A stretch of DNA of 56,050 nt, from the NCBI GenBank assembly GCA_946407705.1, contig CAMJPC010000015.1:1-56050 (forward strand). Reading direction: 5' to 3'. Of this stretch, positions 18,541 to 27,780 are shown piece by piece. How positions within the stretch are numbered: the stretch's first letter is position 1; each line of letters opens with the position of its first letter. Made by a program: the position numbers and the translations under genes. Origin of the DNA: an uncultured Clostridia bacterium. GTDB lineage: Bacteria > Bacillota > Clostridia > Saccharofermentanales > Saccharofermentanaceae. The notes beneath the pieces were generated by a model. It saw only the letters and a list, made by a program, of their open reading frames with translations. It had not been told where the DNA came from and ran no database searches.

Positions 18541-19531
18541 GAAGATAGTTGACGGCTGCGAGTTTATCGTATTCGATCTCGAGTGGAACCAGCCGATACC
18601 CGGCAAGGACTACGATTTCGACTGCTCGAATCTGACCGGCGAGATCATTGAGATCGGCGCATGCCGTTATGTTTACGAGAGCGGAGACCTTGTCTTCAAG
18701 GGCACTTATTCCGCTGACATCATTCCAGCGGTCTATACCAGGCTTCATTATCACGTCAGAAAAGTTACGGGCAAGAAGAACAGTGACCTCAAGAAGGGCC
18801 AGCCCTTTGCCGAAGCATACAAGGGATTCAGAGAATTCTGCGGACCTGACGCGATCCTCGTCGGATGGGGCAACTCCGATCCCGCGATGCTCAAGATGAA
18901 TCTCAAGTTTTTCGACATGGATTCCACGCTCGGGCTTTACTTCCTCGATCTCCAGCCGATCTTCTCTTTCTTTGCCGGCCAGAAGGGCAAGCAGAGAAGT
19001 GTAGAGGCGGCCGTTGATTTCTACAACATCGAGAAGAAGGACATTTTTCACAGTGCCACTGCAGATGCCCAGTACACCGGCGAAGTGTTCCTGGAGATCT
19101 TCAGGCACAACAAGCCTTCCGAGGTCATCTCGGCGATATCGAGCTCATCGGTAGACCCTGACATCAAGAGCGAATTCAGCCTTGTCGGAAGCGAAGCAAG
19201 AGATATCGAGGGCGCTTTGAAGATGGTCGAGGGCTTTGTCAGCGTCTGCCCTTTGTGCGAAAAGCCGCTTACGCCCGAGATCGACAGATTCCGAATCCGC
19301 AAGTCACAGTACGCGCTTTACAGGTGCAGCGAGCACGGCGAACTGTTCTCCCGCTCCAGGATAAAGAAGAATAAAGAAGGAATGTATTACGCATCCTCTG
19401 TCCTGAGATTTGCGACACAGACGGATTATTACCTTGTCGCGTCGAAAAAGGAGGAGTTCGACAAATACGGCATTACGGGAGCTCCGGCGGTTTCAGCGGA
19501 AGATGTGAACGAAGAAAAAGGCAGTTTGTAA
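18530..19531 (+). CDS. DEDDh 3'-5' exonuclease with a C-terminal zinc-ribbon-like segment
   Basis: 333 residues. The DEDD motifs are in order: VFDLEWNQP (ExoI), the GWGNSDPAML aspartate (ExoII) and FHSATADAQYT (ExoIII, with His and Asp). This matches the KapD/DnaQ-type exonuclease fold of RNase T relatives; the substrate cannot be told. The C-terminal 90 residues contain CPLCEKPLTPE and YRCSEHGELF, a likely zinc-binding ribbon. It is coupled to the YfhO-like genes by overlap. No terminator is obvious before the pilX promoter downstream. Confidence 0.85.
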   Translation: MLSKKIVDGCEFIVFDLEWNQPIPGKDYDFDCSNLTGEIIEIGACRYVYESGDLVFKGTYSADIIPAVYTRLHYHVRKVTGKKNSDLKKGQPFAEAYKGFREFCGPDAILVGWGNSDPAMLKMNLKFFDMDSTLGLYFLDLQPIFSFFAGQKGKQRSVEAAVDFYNIEKKDIFHSATADAQYTGEVFLEIFRHNKPSEVISAISSSSVDPDIKSEFSLVGSEARDIEGALKMVEGFVSVCPLCEKPLTPEIDRFRIRKSQYALYRCSEHGELFSRSRIKKNKEGMYYASSVLRFATQTDYYLVASKKEEFDKYGITGAPAVSAEDVNEEKGSL

Positions 19532-19583
19532 ACGAAATGTTAACAAAGTATGTAAAAAAGATTAGCAAATTTGGAATTTTCTG

Positions 19584-19612
19584 TTGAAATTTGGCCTGGA
19601 ATAGCATAAAAT
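19584..19612 (+). promoter_or_regulatory. Promoter of the PilX-like gene
   Basis: TTGAAA (19584-19589), 17-bp spacer, TAAAAT (19607-19612). The leader of about 83 nt has a GCGCG / CGCGC hairpin near 19637-19655. I checked it against c-di-GMP riboswitch cores and do not see one. Confidence 0.7.
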
Positions 19613-19701
19613 ATGGTCAGGAAATTGGATATTTATGCGCGTAAAACCGCGCAAAGCATTTGATTTAGGACTTTATACACATACGAAGGAAGGTGCTTCT
19701 T

Positions 19702-21669
19702 ATGATGAGAAAGTTTAACAAAAAGAAGGGAAGCAGACGTGGTGCGATCCTCGTTACCGTCGTTTTCATCCTGGCATTTGCAGTAATCTTCATTGCAGCT
19801 GCCATGATGCTCACGCAGGCTACAAGAAAGCGCGTCTACACCGAGGCTGAGAGCAATCAGGCAAGGCTTACGGTTACGTCTGTTGCCGAGTCATGGTATC
19901 GTGCCATTCAGAAGTGCGAATTTGAAGACGACGATCTTCTCGCTCTCTGCAAGGCTAATTCCGGAACCGGTACTACCATCAGAATTAAGGCTTCATCTAC
20001 AGCTGACACTATCCCCGGTCTTGAGACTGAGGGTGGTCCTACCAGCACAGACAGCTACACAACGATGAGGCTTTACAGATCACCTAACGTTGGTGGTGCT
20101 ACTAAGGATGAAGAGTTCACATACTATGCTGACTTCTCCACACATATTGACGGTCAGGTTGAGAATGTCCGTGCTGCATTGACATATACTCCTCCTGTTC
20201 ACAATTATGACGGCGCACCTTTCAGCACTCAGGTTGACCTTAACGGTAAGTTCGCCAACAACAACCTCGAGGTCGTTGGTCAGGGTAAGGATCCCGATAA
20301 CCTTGATAACATCTTCCTCGTAAGAAAGGGCGGTAACAGTACTGACGCATCATTCTCCAGCTATGCTACGATGATCTACTGCGACGGTACAGTTACATTC
20401 AAGGATGAAGTTTTCTATTCCAAGGACATCGTATTCCTCTCTGGCGCAAAGCTTAAGAGCGGCGACTCCGGACATTTCTCAAGCTCATCCAACGTTAAGA
20501 ACTTCTTCTTCTTCGGTGATAACAATGAGCCTATCGCTACCGGTTCCAAGGGCAACTTCAGCGGTAACGGATTTAACTTCTATCTCTGCAACAGATCCAA
20601 TGTTTCTGACTGGACTTCAGGCGGTAACGTTGTTGCGATCAATGCAGACGGTACCCGTGTAGACGGACAGGCTGTATCTGACGCTTTCAAGAAGAAGGTT
20701 CAGACATACGCTTCCTACAACGCAAGCTACAAGGCAAACGGTAAGGAGAAGTTCCCTACAACAGATACATTCCTTACAAGTGCTGCTAAGAAGCTTAAGA
20801 TCGGCAAGACTGCAACCAGCAGTGCGAATGCAGACAGCTCACCTAAGACAATGTCTCTCAAGAAGTTCCTTGAAGACTATCACTATCAGCATTCCAGTGA
20901 TTATGTACCTGCAGGTGCTTACTACTTCACATCTGACGGTTCAGATCACAGCGAGAACCACTCCGGTTTGTCTGCTAAAGAACCTTACGTAATGGTTCTC
21001 AAGGGCGGCTCAAACTACAGATTCTGGTTCAAGGGCGGCGTTACATTCGGTCTCTACAACGTAATCTTTATCGTTGACAAGCCGGACAAGGCAGCTCCCG
21101 TACTCTTCCTTCTCGAAGATCAGGCAAATGTCAACTGGCCCGGTGACGCCAGCGGCACTTCCACAAACGGTAAGACCGGTGGTAACGGAATCCTCGCAGT
21201 AGAAGGAAGAAACTTCAACTCCAAGCAGGCTGCTTATGACTTCGTCAAGGGCATTACTGCAAATACTGCAAGACAGTTTGAGAACAGCAACAACAAGTAC
21301 AGCACACGTTATAACGGCGAGAACGAGCCTTGCGCAATGGTTCTCGGAATGGGCCGCAACAAGTTCTCTATCGATAAGAACATCATCATGGAAGCTTTCA
21401 TCGGTCTGTTCAATGACAGCTACAACGATGACGGTTCTCCGAAGTCAACACTCTCGTTCAGAAACAACGACGCCGGTGTTCTCTACGGAAGAATCATGAC
21501 AGACGGTCTCGGATTCTCCAACGACTCAGGTAGCATCCTCTATCCTGCTTCACCTGCAGCTTCGACTCTTCCTGCACCTAACCCGGACATGGAGAAAGTC
21601 GTTACATGCTTCTCACTGAAGTCAATGATCTACTACTACGGTTTGGGCGGCAATCAGCAGAATCCGTAA
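19702..21669 (+). CDS. PilX-like pilus-associated protein with large outer domain
   Basis: 655 residues from ATG 19702, 8 bases after AAGGAAGG; a GTG at 19693 is an alternative. The N-terminus has a basic leader KKKGSRRG followed by a long hydrophobic helix (AILVTVVFILAFAVIF), like PilX N-termini of minor pilus proteins. It lacks the FTLVE motif. The helix continues into SNQARLTVTSVAESWYRAIQ, then an approximately 600-residue Ser/Thr/Asn/Gly-rich region predicted to be beta-rich. It may be an adhesin or tip component, but the family of the outer region is not recognised. It stands 3.3 kb from the other pilus genes, with its own promoter and terminator. Confidence 0.7.
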   Translation: MMRKFNKKKGSRRGAILVTVVFILAFAVIFIAAAMMLTQATRKRVYTEAESNQARLTVTSVAESWYRAIQKCEFEDDDLLALCKANSGTGTTIRIKASSTADTIPGLETEGGPTSTDSYTTMRLYRSPNVGGATKDEEFTYYADFSTHIDGQVENVRAALTYTPPVHNYDGAPFSTQVDLNGKFANNNLEVVGQGKDPDNLDNIFLVRKGGNSTDASFSSYATMIYCDGTVTFKDEVFYSKDIVFLSGAKLKSGDSGHFSSSSNVKNFFFFGDNNEPIATGSKGNFSGNGFNFYLCNRSNVSDWTSGGNVVAINADGTRVDGQAVSDAFKKKVQTYASYNASYKANGKEKFPTTDTFLTSAAKKLKIGKTATSSANADSSPKTMSLKKFLEDYHYQHSSDYVPAGAYYFTSDGSDHSENHSGLSAKEPYVMVLKGGSNYRFWFKGGVTFGLYNVIFIVDKPDKAAPVLFLLEDQANVNWPGDASGTSTNGKTGGNGILAVEGRNFNSKQAAYDFVKGITANTARQFENSNNKYSTRYNGENEPCAMVLGMGRNKFSIDKNIIMEAFIGLFNDSYNDDGSPKSTLSFRNNDAGVLYGRIMTDGLGFSNDSGSILYPASPAASTLPAPNPDMEKVVTCFSLKSMIYYYGLGGNQQNP

Positions 21670-21688
21670 AAGCCAATCAGAATTAATT

Positions 21689-21719
21689 AGACCCGGCATA
21701 TTGCCGGGTCTTTTTTTTG
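21689..21719 (+). terminator. Terminator after the PilX-like gene
   Basis: Stem AGACCCGGCA / TGCCGGGTCT with a 3-nt loop and eight T residues. Confidence 0.92.
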
Positions 21720-21736
21720 AAAAAATATAAAAGAAA

Positions 21737-22141
21737 TTACTCGAGCGTGAGAAGGTGGACTGCCTGGATGATCTCGGTTGCGATGTCTGAAGAAGGGCAG
21801 ACCATGACATTATCATGGGAACTGTATTCGATATCGAAAGCTGCCAGACTGTCTTCACAAATAAATGAATGGCGCGAAAGACCGAAAAGCTTCTCGAGCC
21901 TCTCGGTGAAAAGTTCATCTTCCAGCAGTTTTACTGCCGAATCGATTAATATGATCTTTCCGATGGAATCGCCATACTCATAAATGGAGTCAAGAAAAGA
22001 ACCCAAAAGGACCTTTCCGTTCTCGGTATTCGATGAATAGTAATCATGCTTGATGAGGACGGTGAGCATTCCGCTCTCATCCATGATCGTCATTTCGGGT
22101 GCCGGTGTTAATTCAAGATTGCTTTTTTCCCAGTTGTTCAT
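21737..22141 (-). CDS. DsrE/YedF-like protein without a TusA domain
   Basis: 134 residues from ATG 22141 with a strong AGGAGGG ribosome site; longer frames upstream lack one. The second half follows the layout of the DsrE-like C-terminal domain of YedF (selenium/sulfur-transfer associated): a helix GKVLLGSFLDSIYE, a strand IGKIILIDSAVKLL, then SFICEDSLAAF where YedF has its short Cys loop, and a final helix. One Cys is kept, but the N-terminal TusA domain is missing. Function unknown; possibly a sulfur relay or a regulatory remnant. It overlaps the upstream DUF6062 gene by 29 bp, so the two are coupled. Confidence 0.45.
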   Translation of the reverse strand: MNNWEKSNLELTPAPEMTIMDESGMLTVLIKHDYYSSNTENGKVLLGSFLDSIYEYGDSIGKIILIDSAVKLLEDELFTERLEKLFGLSRHSFICEDSLAAFDIEYSSHDNVMVCPSSDIATEIIQAVHLLTLE

Positions 22142-22874
22142 CAAAATCCCTCCTGTCTGAAGATAAGAAACGCATCGATCTCTGGATCGCATTCTTGCTG
22201 TTTCCCCAGGGTTTGTCAGAATTCCTGTAATCGAATTTCAGTGTAAAGTATTCAACATCGCCGATGAGCTCGGTAAATGCCAGGTCACTGCTCGTGGCAA
22301 GAGCGGTAACAAAGTCCGATGCCTCATTCTGCGAAAGCTTGGTTGCCTGCCTGAGCAATATTGCCGTATGAGGAAGGCAGTGATATTTGGTCTCGGTAAA
22401 TTTCTGCCTGAATTCGTCATTGTGGCAGAACATCCAGGCGGTTACCTCGGTGTAATGCTTCATCGTGTCATTCAGCTTCTCGCAGATAGGGCACATGGCT
22501 ACACGCTTGTCGATCCTGTCAGCAATGTCATTGAGCTTGGATTTGTAATCCGAGGATCTGCCTTTGAGGAGTCCTGCCTTTGCCGGAGCGGCATTGATGA
22601 TATCCTTGGAGATGTCATCGTGAAAATCCTTGAGGTGGGTGTGCATCACAAGTCCCAGACCGAGTCTGTTGGTAACGGATTTATTGAGCTTTCCCATATG
22701 CTCCGGGCAGAATCCCGTCTTATTGGTGATCTTTCTGGTATCGGGTTCCATAAGTGAAGGACCGAGATAGTATTCCAGATAATCATTTTCCGCCTTGTTA
22801 TAGAGTGCACAGAACGGACATTCAGAAGTTCCGGAATATGCGTCATTGACGGGGATCATATAAATCTTTTCCAT
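22113..22874 (-). CDS. DUF6062-like cysteine-rich protein
   Basis: 253 residues, start ATG 22874 with AAGGAGATG. It has paired metal-binding-like motifs: ECPFC near residue 20 with GFCPEHM near 55, and MCPICEK near 127 with YHCLPHT near 167, the second set repeating the first. This layout recalls DUF6062 proteins of gut Bacillota, which have no established role. The Cys/His pairs suggest zinc or iron-sulfur binding. It lies in a leftward operon between a P-loop/Asp23 gene and a DsrE-like gene. Confidence 0.6.
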   Translation of the reverse strand: MEKIYMIPVNDAYSGTSECPFCALYNKAENDYLEYYLGPSLMEPDTRKITNKTGFCPEHMGKLNKSVTNRLGLGLVMHTHLKDFHDDISKDIINAAPAKAGLLKGRSSDYKSKLNDIADRIDKRVAMCPICEKLNDTMKHYTEVTAWMFCHNDEFRQKFTETKYHCLPHTAILLRQATKLSQNEASDFVTALATSSDLAFTELIGDVEYFTLKFDYRNSDKPWGNSKNAIQRSMRFLSSDRRDFDEQLGKKQS

Positions 22875-22885
22875 AAGGCATCTCC

Positions 22886-23947
22886 TTATTTATCTTCAGG
22901 AGCGTGGAGAAGACGGCTTGCTCTGACGTTAACGCCATTAGTAGTGATGGATGTGTATTCCTCAACAGCCATACCTACTCTCTGCTGAGCCGTCTCAAGA
23001 ACTTCCTGAGCATCGTATCCGTAATAAAGCGAAAGGTCGAGGCTGATCATTACGCCATAGGTCTGTTTCTCGGTCTTGAAAGCAGTAACCTCCGCAAATC
23101 CCGGAATATCCTTAAGAACGATCTTGATCAGATCCAGAAGAGCTTCATCGGAAATGGAATATGAACCGAGTGAAGAAAAGGTGGGTCTTACTACCGTTCT
23201 GTCCGAATCCGGGGCAGGGGGGATGATACCGCGCTCTCTGTCGAAACGCTGCCTGAGCTTCGAAAAAGGATCGGAAAAATAACCCGAGAACTCGTGCTTG
23301 ACCTCCATGCTCGGAACAGGAATGGTGTGCATTCCCTCGGTCATTCGGGTATTCCTTGCGATCCTTCGTTCTTCTTCGGTGGAAACGTCCTCGATCCTGA
23401 TGAGCATCGAAGGCTGATTGAGCCAGAGATTCTCGCAGATCTTTCCGAGCATGGAATCAGAAGTGCCGAGGATCATAAGGGCTTTCGGACCGGATTCAAC
23501 AAGAGCTCTTCTCATGACGGAAGATCTGGTCGGGTCAGTGAAGATAGCCTGGCGGACTGACTCCATCTTGGTGGGAGCCTTTTTCGCAGACGTGCCTGCG
23601 ACAATACGGCTTCCGTTTATGAGAAGACCGTCATCGATTATGTAGTGGATGTTGTTGTCACGGGCAACTTTGATCGCTCTGGTACTCTTTCCGGTTCCGG
23701 AAGGACCGACGAAAGCAATAACAGCGATTCCGGCGAGATATTCTCTCGTTGCCTGGTCGCTGTTAAGGATTCGTTCAATATCGTCTTTGCCCGGTTCAGA
23801 AGCCGAACCGGTGTTGCCTGCTGCGGCGGTACGCTCAAAGCGCTTCAGCGTTCCACGGAATTCAGACAGCAGAGTCTTGCGAGGTGCTGACTGGCTTTTC
23901 GCTGTTGAAACGGATTCGTTTTGAATTGTATTGTCGTTTCCGGCCAC
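22886..23947 (-). CDS. P-loop nucleotide-binding protein with a C-terminal Asp23/Gls24-like domain
   Basis: 353 residues. A disordered N-terminus of about 65 residues is followed by a P-loop domain (Walker A FVGPSGTGKST near residue 80) and later by AERR-type arginines (EERRIARN). The last 110 residues (KIVLKDIPGFAEVTAFKTE ... ISLDLSLYYGYD ... VNVRASRL) look like the Asp23/Gls24 family, which in other Gram-positives is tied to envelope stress. The fusion of a small kinase-like ATPase to that domain is uncommon. The start reads atggccggaaacgac after GTGATCACGTGGCC, a weak ribosome site. Confidence 0.65.
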   Translation of the reverse strand: MAGNDNTIQNESVSTAKSQSAPRKTLLSEFRGTLKRFERTAAAGNTGSASEPGKDDIERILNSDQATREYLAGIAVIAFVGPSGTGKSTRAIKVARDNNIHYIIDDGLLINGSRIVAGTSAKKAPTKMESVRQAIFTDPTRSSVMRRALVESGPKALMILGTSDSMLGKICENLWLNQPSMLIRIEDVSTEEERRIARNTRMTEGMHTIPVPSMEVKHEFSGYFSDPFSKLRQRFDRERGIIPPAPDSDRTVVRPTFSSLGSYSISDEALLDLIKIVLKDIPGFAEVTAFKTEKQTYGVMISLDLSLYYGYDAQEVLETAQQRVGMAVEEYTSITTNGVNVRASRLLHAPEDK

Positions 23948-23962
23948 GTGATCACCCGCGGA

Positions 23963-24688
23963 TCAGCCATTCCAGTTATGGTAGACTTCCTGGATGTCCT
24001 CATTCTCGTCGAACATGTCGAGCATCTTCTCAAGATGTGCGACAGCATCGGGATCGGTAACTTCGGTGGTGGTAATAGCCACGGGTCCGAGAGTCTCATC
24101 CGCGAAAGTATAGCCTTTAGCTTCAAGAGCGTCTCTTACGGAATAGAAATCCGAAGGAGCCGTTGTGATGATGTAGTAATCGTCGTCACCGTCAAAATCT
24201 GCAGCTCCGCAGTCGAGAGCGTCACCCATGACGGTATCCTCGTCCTCGAAATCTTCCTTTGAGATAAGGATCGTGCCTTTTTCCTCGAACAGGAAGGAGA
24301 CGCTTCCGTCAACACCGAGGTTGCCGCCGTTCTTATCGAAAATGTGTCTTACGTCGGCAGCTGTCCTGTTACGGTTGTTTGTAAGTGCTTTTGCCATGAC
24401 TGCGACGCCTGCGGGACCATATCCCTCGTAGGTGATCTCTTCATAATCGTCACCTTCACCGGCCTCGGCAGCCTTCTTGATCGCACGGTTGATATTATCG
24501 TTGGGCATATTTGCAGCTTTGGCCTTGGCTACTACGACCTTGAGCCTTGAGTTGCCGTTGGGATCAGCGCCGCCGGCCTTGACCGCGACAGCTATCTCTT
24601 TTGCGAACTTAGTAAAAATAGCACCCTTTGCTGCATCAGAAGCTTCTTTTTTCCTTCTGATATTGTTCCATTTGGAATGTCCTGACAT
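23963..24688 (-). CDS. yebC: YebC/PmpR family regulator or translation factor
   Basis: 241 residues from ATG 24688 (MSGHSKWNNIRRKKEAS), with GGAGGA four bases before it; an ATG at 24700 is in frame but overlaps that ribosome site. The full family signature is present: the N-terminal GHSKWNNI, FTKFAKEI, NDNINRAIKKA and YEGYGPAGVA. YebC proteins were long called transcription regulators, and recent work links them to translation of difficult sequences such as proline runs. It is the first gene of the leftward block inside the pilus locus and reads away from pilB. Confidence 0.96.
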   Translation of the reverse strand: MSGHSKWNNIRRKKEASDAAKGAIFTKFAKEIAVAVKAGGADPNGNSRLKVVVAKAKAANMPNDNINRAIKKAAEAGEGDDYEEITYEGYGPAGVAVMAKALTNNRNRTAADVRHIFDKNGGNLGVDGSVSFLFEEKGTILISKEDFEDEDTVMGDALDCGAADFDGDDDYYIITTAPSDFYSVRDALEAKGYTFADETLGPVAITTTEVTDPDAVAHLEKMLDMFDENEDIQEVYHNWNG

Positions 24689-24825
24689 AAAATCCTCCAT
24701 GTCCTAAATATGAATGTCTAACATTATATTATAGTAATTTATTATTAAAAAGTACCACAAACTTCCCGCTCAAGACGCGACATGAAATTGTCAAAAATAT
24801 TTTTTATGCACAGTGTCGGTTAAAC

Positions 24826-24854
24826 TTGTTTTTTGCATAAGGCTGTTGTATAGT
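24826..24854 (+). promoter_or_regulatory. Promoter of the pilBTCMNO operon
   Basis: TTGTTT (24826-24831), 17-bp spacer, TATAGT (24849-24854). The leader of about 80 nt contains a hairpin (GCCTG...CAGGC, 24898-24924, with T6/A7 inside) directly before the GGGAGGG ribosome site at 24929-24935, which could affect translation of pilB. Confidence 0.6.
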
Positions 24855-24939
24855 TTTATACATGTATGTTTGGGTTCATATGCCTATTTATTTTGGTGCC
24901 TGTTTTTTCTAAAAAAATTCAGGCCATCGGGAGGGTCAG

Positions 24940-26604
24940 ATGAAGAGGTTAGGAGACATTCTGGTCGAGAGTGGTTTTCTCAACGCGACTGAGCTCGCGG
25001 AGGTTCTCGGCATTCAGAAAGAAACGGGAAAACGTCTTGGTGAAGTAATCGTTGAAAGCGGTTTGATGACGGAATTCGACATCTTGCGCGCAGTTTCAAG
25101 TCAGTATGATTATCCTATTATTGACTTGACGAGCATTGAGGTCGATCCGAAGGCAACAGCGCTTTTGAATCAGAAGTTCTGCGAAGATAACGTAGTTCTT
25201 CCTATCGGTTTTGATAACGACAACCTGGTTGTTGCTATCGATGACCCGATGAATATTACTATTGAAGACGAACTTCAGTTCCAGACCGGCTATCAGATCA
25301 CACTGATGCTCGCAACACATTCTTCCATTATTGACGCTATCAAGGTCAATTACGGAAAAGAGAGTGCTGCGAAGGCCGCTCAAGAGCTTGGTGAAGACTT
25401 TGCAAAAGATGATAAGGATGAAGATTCCGAGATCAGCGATGCAGTCAACAGTGCTCCTGTTGTTAAGCTCGTTAACTCAATGATCGACTACGCTATCCGC
25501 GCCGGTTCATCCGATATTCATATCGAGCCTCTCGAGGACAGAGTCCGTGTCAGAATCCGTATCGACGGTGTCATGCAGGAAGTCATGAGCAACCCTCTGA
25601 CAGCAAGAGACGCTATTACAACGAGAATCAAGATCCTGGGTGGTATGAACATCGCAGAGAAGCGTATCCCTCAGGACGGCCGTATCACAACCGAGATCAA
25701 CGGCGAGCCCGTCGACATGCGTGTATCCATCCTTCCTACCGTTACAGGTGAGAAGACGGTTATCCGTATCCTTGCCAAGAACGACGCGAACCTCAACAGA
25801 AAGTGGCTCGGTATCAGTGACCACAACAACGATCTCATCAACAAGATCATCAAGGTACCTCAGGGAATCTGCCTTATCTCAGGCCCTACGGGTTCTGGTA
25901 AGACAACAACCCTTTATACTCTTCTCGCAGAGAAGAATACTCCGGAAGTTAATATCATCACAGTTGAGGACCCTGTAGAAATCAAGATCCCCGGACTTAA
26001 CCAGGTACAGGTTAATGCCAAGGCGGGAATGACATTCGCAAGCGGTCTTCGTTCTATTCTCCGTCAGGACCCTGACATTATCCTCGTCGGAGAGATCCGT
26101 GACGGCGAGACCGCAGAGATCGCAATGCGTGCCGCTATCACGGGACACCTTGTTTTCAGTACAATCCACACCAACGACGCAGTTTCATCTATCAACAGAC
26201 TTATCGATATGGGTCTCGAGCCTTACATGGTTTCCACAGCTCTTGTCGGCGTCGTCTCACAGCGTCTCGTCCGCAGAGTCTGCACGAACTGCCGTGAAGC
26301 TATTGATCCTGATGAGTATGACATTCAGACACTCCGCCTTGATCCGGGTCAGAAGATCTACCACGGTAAGGGATGCTCTGAGTGTAATGAAAAGGGATAC
26401 AAAGGCCGAATCGCCATCCATGAGATCGTCGTAATGACGAAGAAGATGAAAGCCCTTCTCGAGAAGCGAGCAAGCGAAGAAGACATGCGCCAGCTTGCTG
26501 TAACGGAAGGCACTCAGATGCTGCAGGAATCCGCAAGAGCACTCGTTCTTGAGGGTATCACCACAGTTGACGAGCTTAACAGAGTTGCTTACACGATTGA
26601 CTGA
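24940..26604 (+). CDS. pilB: Type IV pilus assembly ATPase with MshEN c-di-GMP-binding domain
   Basis: 554 residues. It powers pilus extension at the inner face of the membrane. The N-terminal 55 residues contain two tandem RLG motifs (RLGDILVESGFLNATELAEV and RLGEVIVESGLMTEFDI) that match the paired MshEN signature of c-di-GMP-binding PilB/GspE ATPases. The secretion ATPase core has Walker A GPTGSGKTTTL (Lys321), an Asp box LRQDPDIILVGEIRD and GHLVFSTIHTNDA. A tetracysteine zinc site is present at Cys448/451 and Cys479/482. It is followed by pilT at 17 bp with an AAGGAGGT site. Confidence 0.95.
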   Translation: MKRLGDILVESGFLNATELAEVLGIQKETGKRLGEVIVESGLMTEFDILRAVSSQYDYPIIDLTSIEVDPKATALLNQKFCEDNVVLPIGFDNDNLVVAIDDPMNITIEDELQFQTGYQITLMLATHSSIIDAIKVNYGKESAAKAAQELGEDFAKDDKDEDSEISDAVNSAPVVKLVNSMIDYAIRAGSSDIHIEPLEDRVRVRIRIDGVMQEVMSNPLTARDAITTRIKILGGMNIAEKRIPQDGRITTEINGEPVDMRVSILPTVTGEKTVIRILAKNDANLNRKWLGISDHNNDLINKIIKVPQGICLISGPTGSGKTTTLYTLLAEKNTPEVNIITVEDPVEIKIPGLNQVQVNAKAGMTFASGLRSILRQDPDIILVGEIRDGETAEIAMRAAITGHLVFSTIHTNDAVSSINRLIDMGLEPYMVSTALVGVVSQRLVRRVCTNCREAIDPDEYDIQTLRLDPGQKIYHGKGCSECNEKGYKGRIAIHEIVVMTKKMKALLEKRASEEDMRQLAVTEGTQMLQESARALVLEGITTVDELNRVAYTID

Positions 26605-26621
26605 TAAGGAGGTTACATAGC

Positions 26622-27734
26622 GTGGAAGGATTTAGTTTATCAATCGAATCGATTCTCTCAGAATCAGTAAAGATGGGTGCATCAGATACTCATATTACTG
26701 TCGGACTTCCTCCGATGATTCGAGTCGACGGTATGTTGATGCCGCTTGGCGGACAGCCGTTGACAGCTGCTGACACAGAGTATCTCTGCAAGTCAATGAT
26801 CGACAAGTCGAGACAGCAGTATCTTAACGAGAGGGGTGAAATCGACTTCTCCTATGTCGTTGAGGATTACAGCCGTTTCAGATGTAATGTCTTCAAGCAG
26901 CGCGGAACTTATGCCCTTGCGGCAAGAACGATCACAAATGAAATTCCTACTTGCGAACAGTTGGGTCTCCCTAACGTGTTCAAGGAATTGGTGTTGTTAC
27001 CGAGAGGTCTTATCCTTGTCACCGGCCCTACGGGTTCAGGTAAGTCCACAACACTCGCTGCAATGATCGGTCACGTTAACACATGCAAGAAGTGCCACAT
27101 CCTCACACTTGAGGAACCTATCGAGTACCTCCATATGCATGGTGAAGCCATGATCAACCAGAGAGAAGTTCACGAAGATACACTTTCATTCGCAAACGCT
27201 CTCCGTGCTGCTCTCCGTGAAGACCCGGATATCATCCTCGTCGGAGAAATGCGTGACCTTGATACTATCAGTACCGCTATCACCGCAGCAGAAACGGGAC
27301 ACTTGGTTCTTTCAACACTCCATACGTCTTCCGCTGCAGACACGGTTAACCGTATCATCGACGTTTACCCGCCTCATCAGCAGGACCAGATCAGAGTTCA
27401 GCTTTCTTCAGTTCTTTCCGCAGTTATCTGCCAGACTCTCGTTCCGAGGATCACAGGCGGACGTTGTGCAGCATTCGAGATCATGATCACGAATGACGCT
27501 ATCAAGAACAACATCCGTGAAGGAAAGACCTATCAGATCGACAGCACGATAGCTACGAGCCTCCAGCAGGGAATGTGCCCGCTTGACTTCTATCTTGCTG
27601 AACTTGTTAAGAGAAAGATTATCTCCAGGGATACAGCACTCGAAAGATGCCATGCCCAGGATGATCTTAAGCGTTTTATCAACAACCCTGGCTCTTCGAA
27701 CAGCCCTCTGTTCGGCGATTTGGAGTATACCTGA
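26622..27734 (+). CDS. pilT: Type IV pilus retraction ATPase
   Basis: 370 residues, GTG start at 26622 eight bases after AAGGAGGT. It retracts pili and so drives twitching and DNA uptake. The sequence has KMGASDTHITVGLPP at the N-terminus, Walker A GPTGSGKSTTLA, the LREDPDIILVGEMRD Asp box and ETGHLVLSTLHTSSAADT. The zinc tetracysteine of PilB is absent, as expected for PilT. The presence of PilT distinguishes this locus from a type II secretion system. Confidence 0.95.
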   Translation: MEGFSLSIESILSESVKMGASDTHITVGLPPMIRVDGMLMPLGGQPLTAADTEYLCKSMIDKSRQQYLNERGEIDFSYVVEDYSRFRCNVFKQRGTYALAARTITNEIPTCEQLGLPNVFKELVLLPRGLILVTGPTGSGKSTTLAAMIGHVNTCKKCHILTLEEPIEYLHMHGEAMINQREVHEDTLSFANALRAALREDPDIILVGEMRDLDTISTAITAAETGHLVLSTLHTSSAADTVNRIIDVYPPHQQDQIRVQLSSVLSAVICQTLVPRITGGRCAAFEIMITNDAIKNNIREGKTYQIDSTIATSLQQGMCPLDFYLAELVKRKIISRDTALERCHAQDDLKRFINNPGSSNSPLFGDLEYT

Positions 27735-27780
27735 TTATTGCGCTTGCAATACTAATCTAAAATAAGGAGGAAAAAGATTA

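Noticed and set aside
19619..19701. Possible c-di-GMP riboswitch before the PilX-like gene
   Set aside because: GCGCAAAGC and TAGG recall parts of the class I (GEMM) core, but the two-hairpin layout and tetraloop-receptor parts are missing.
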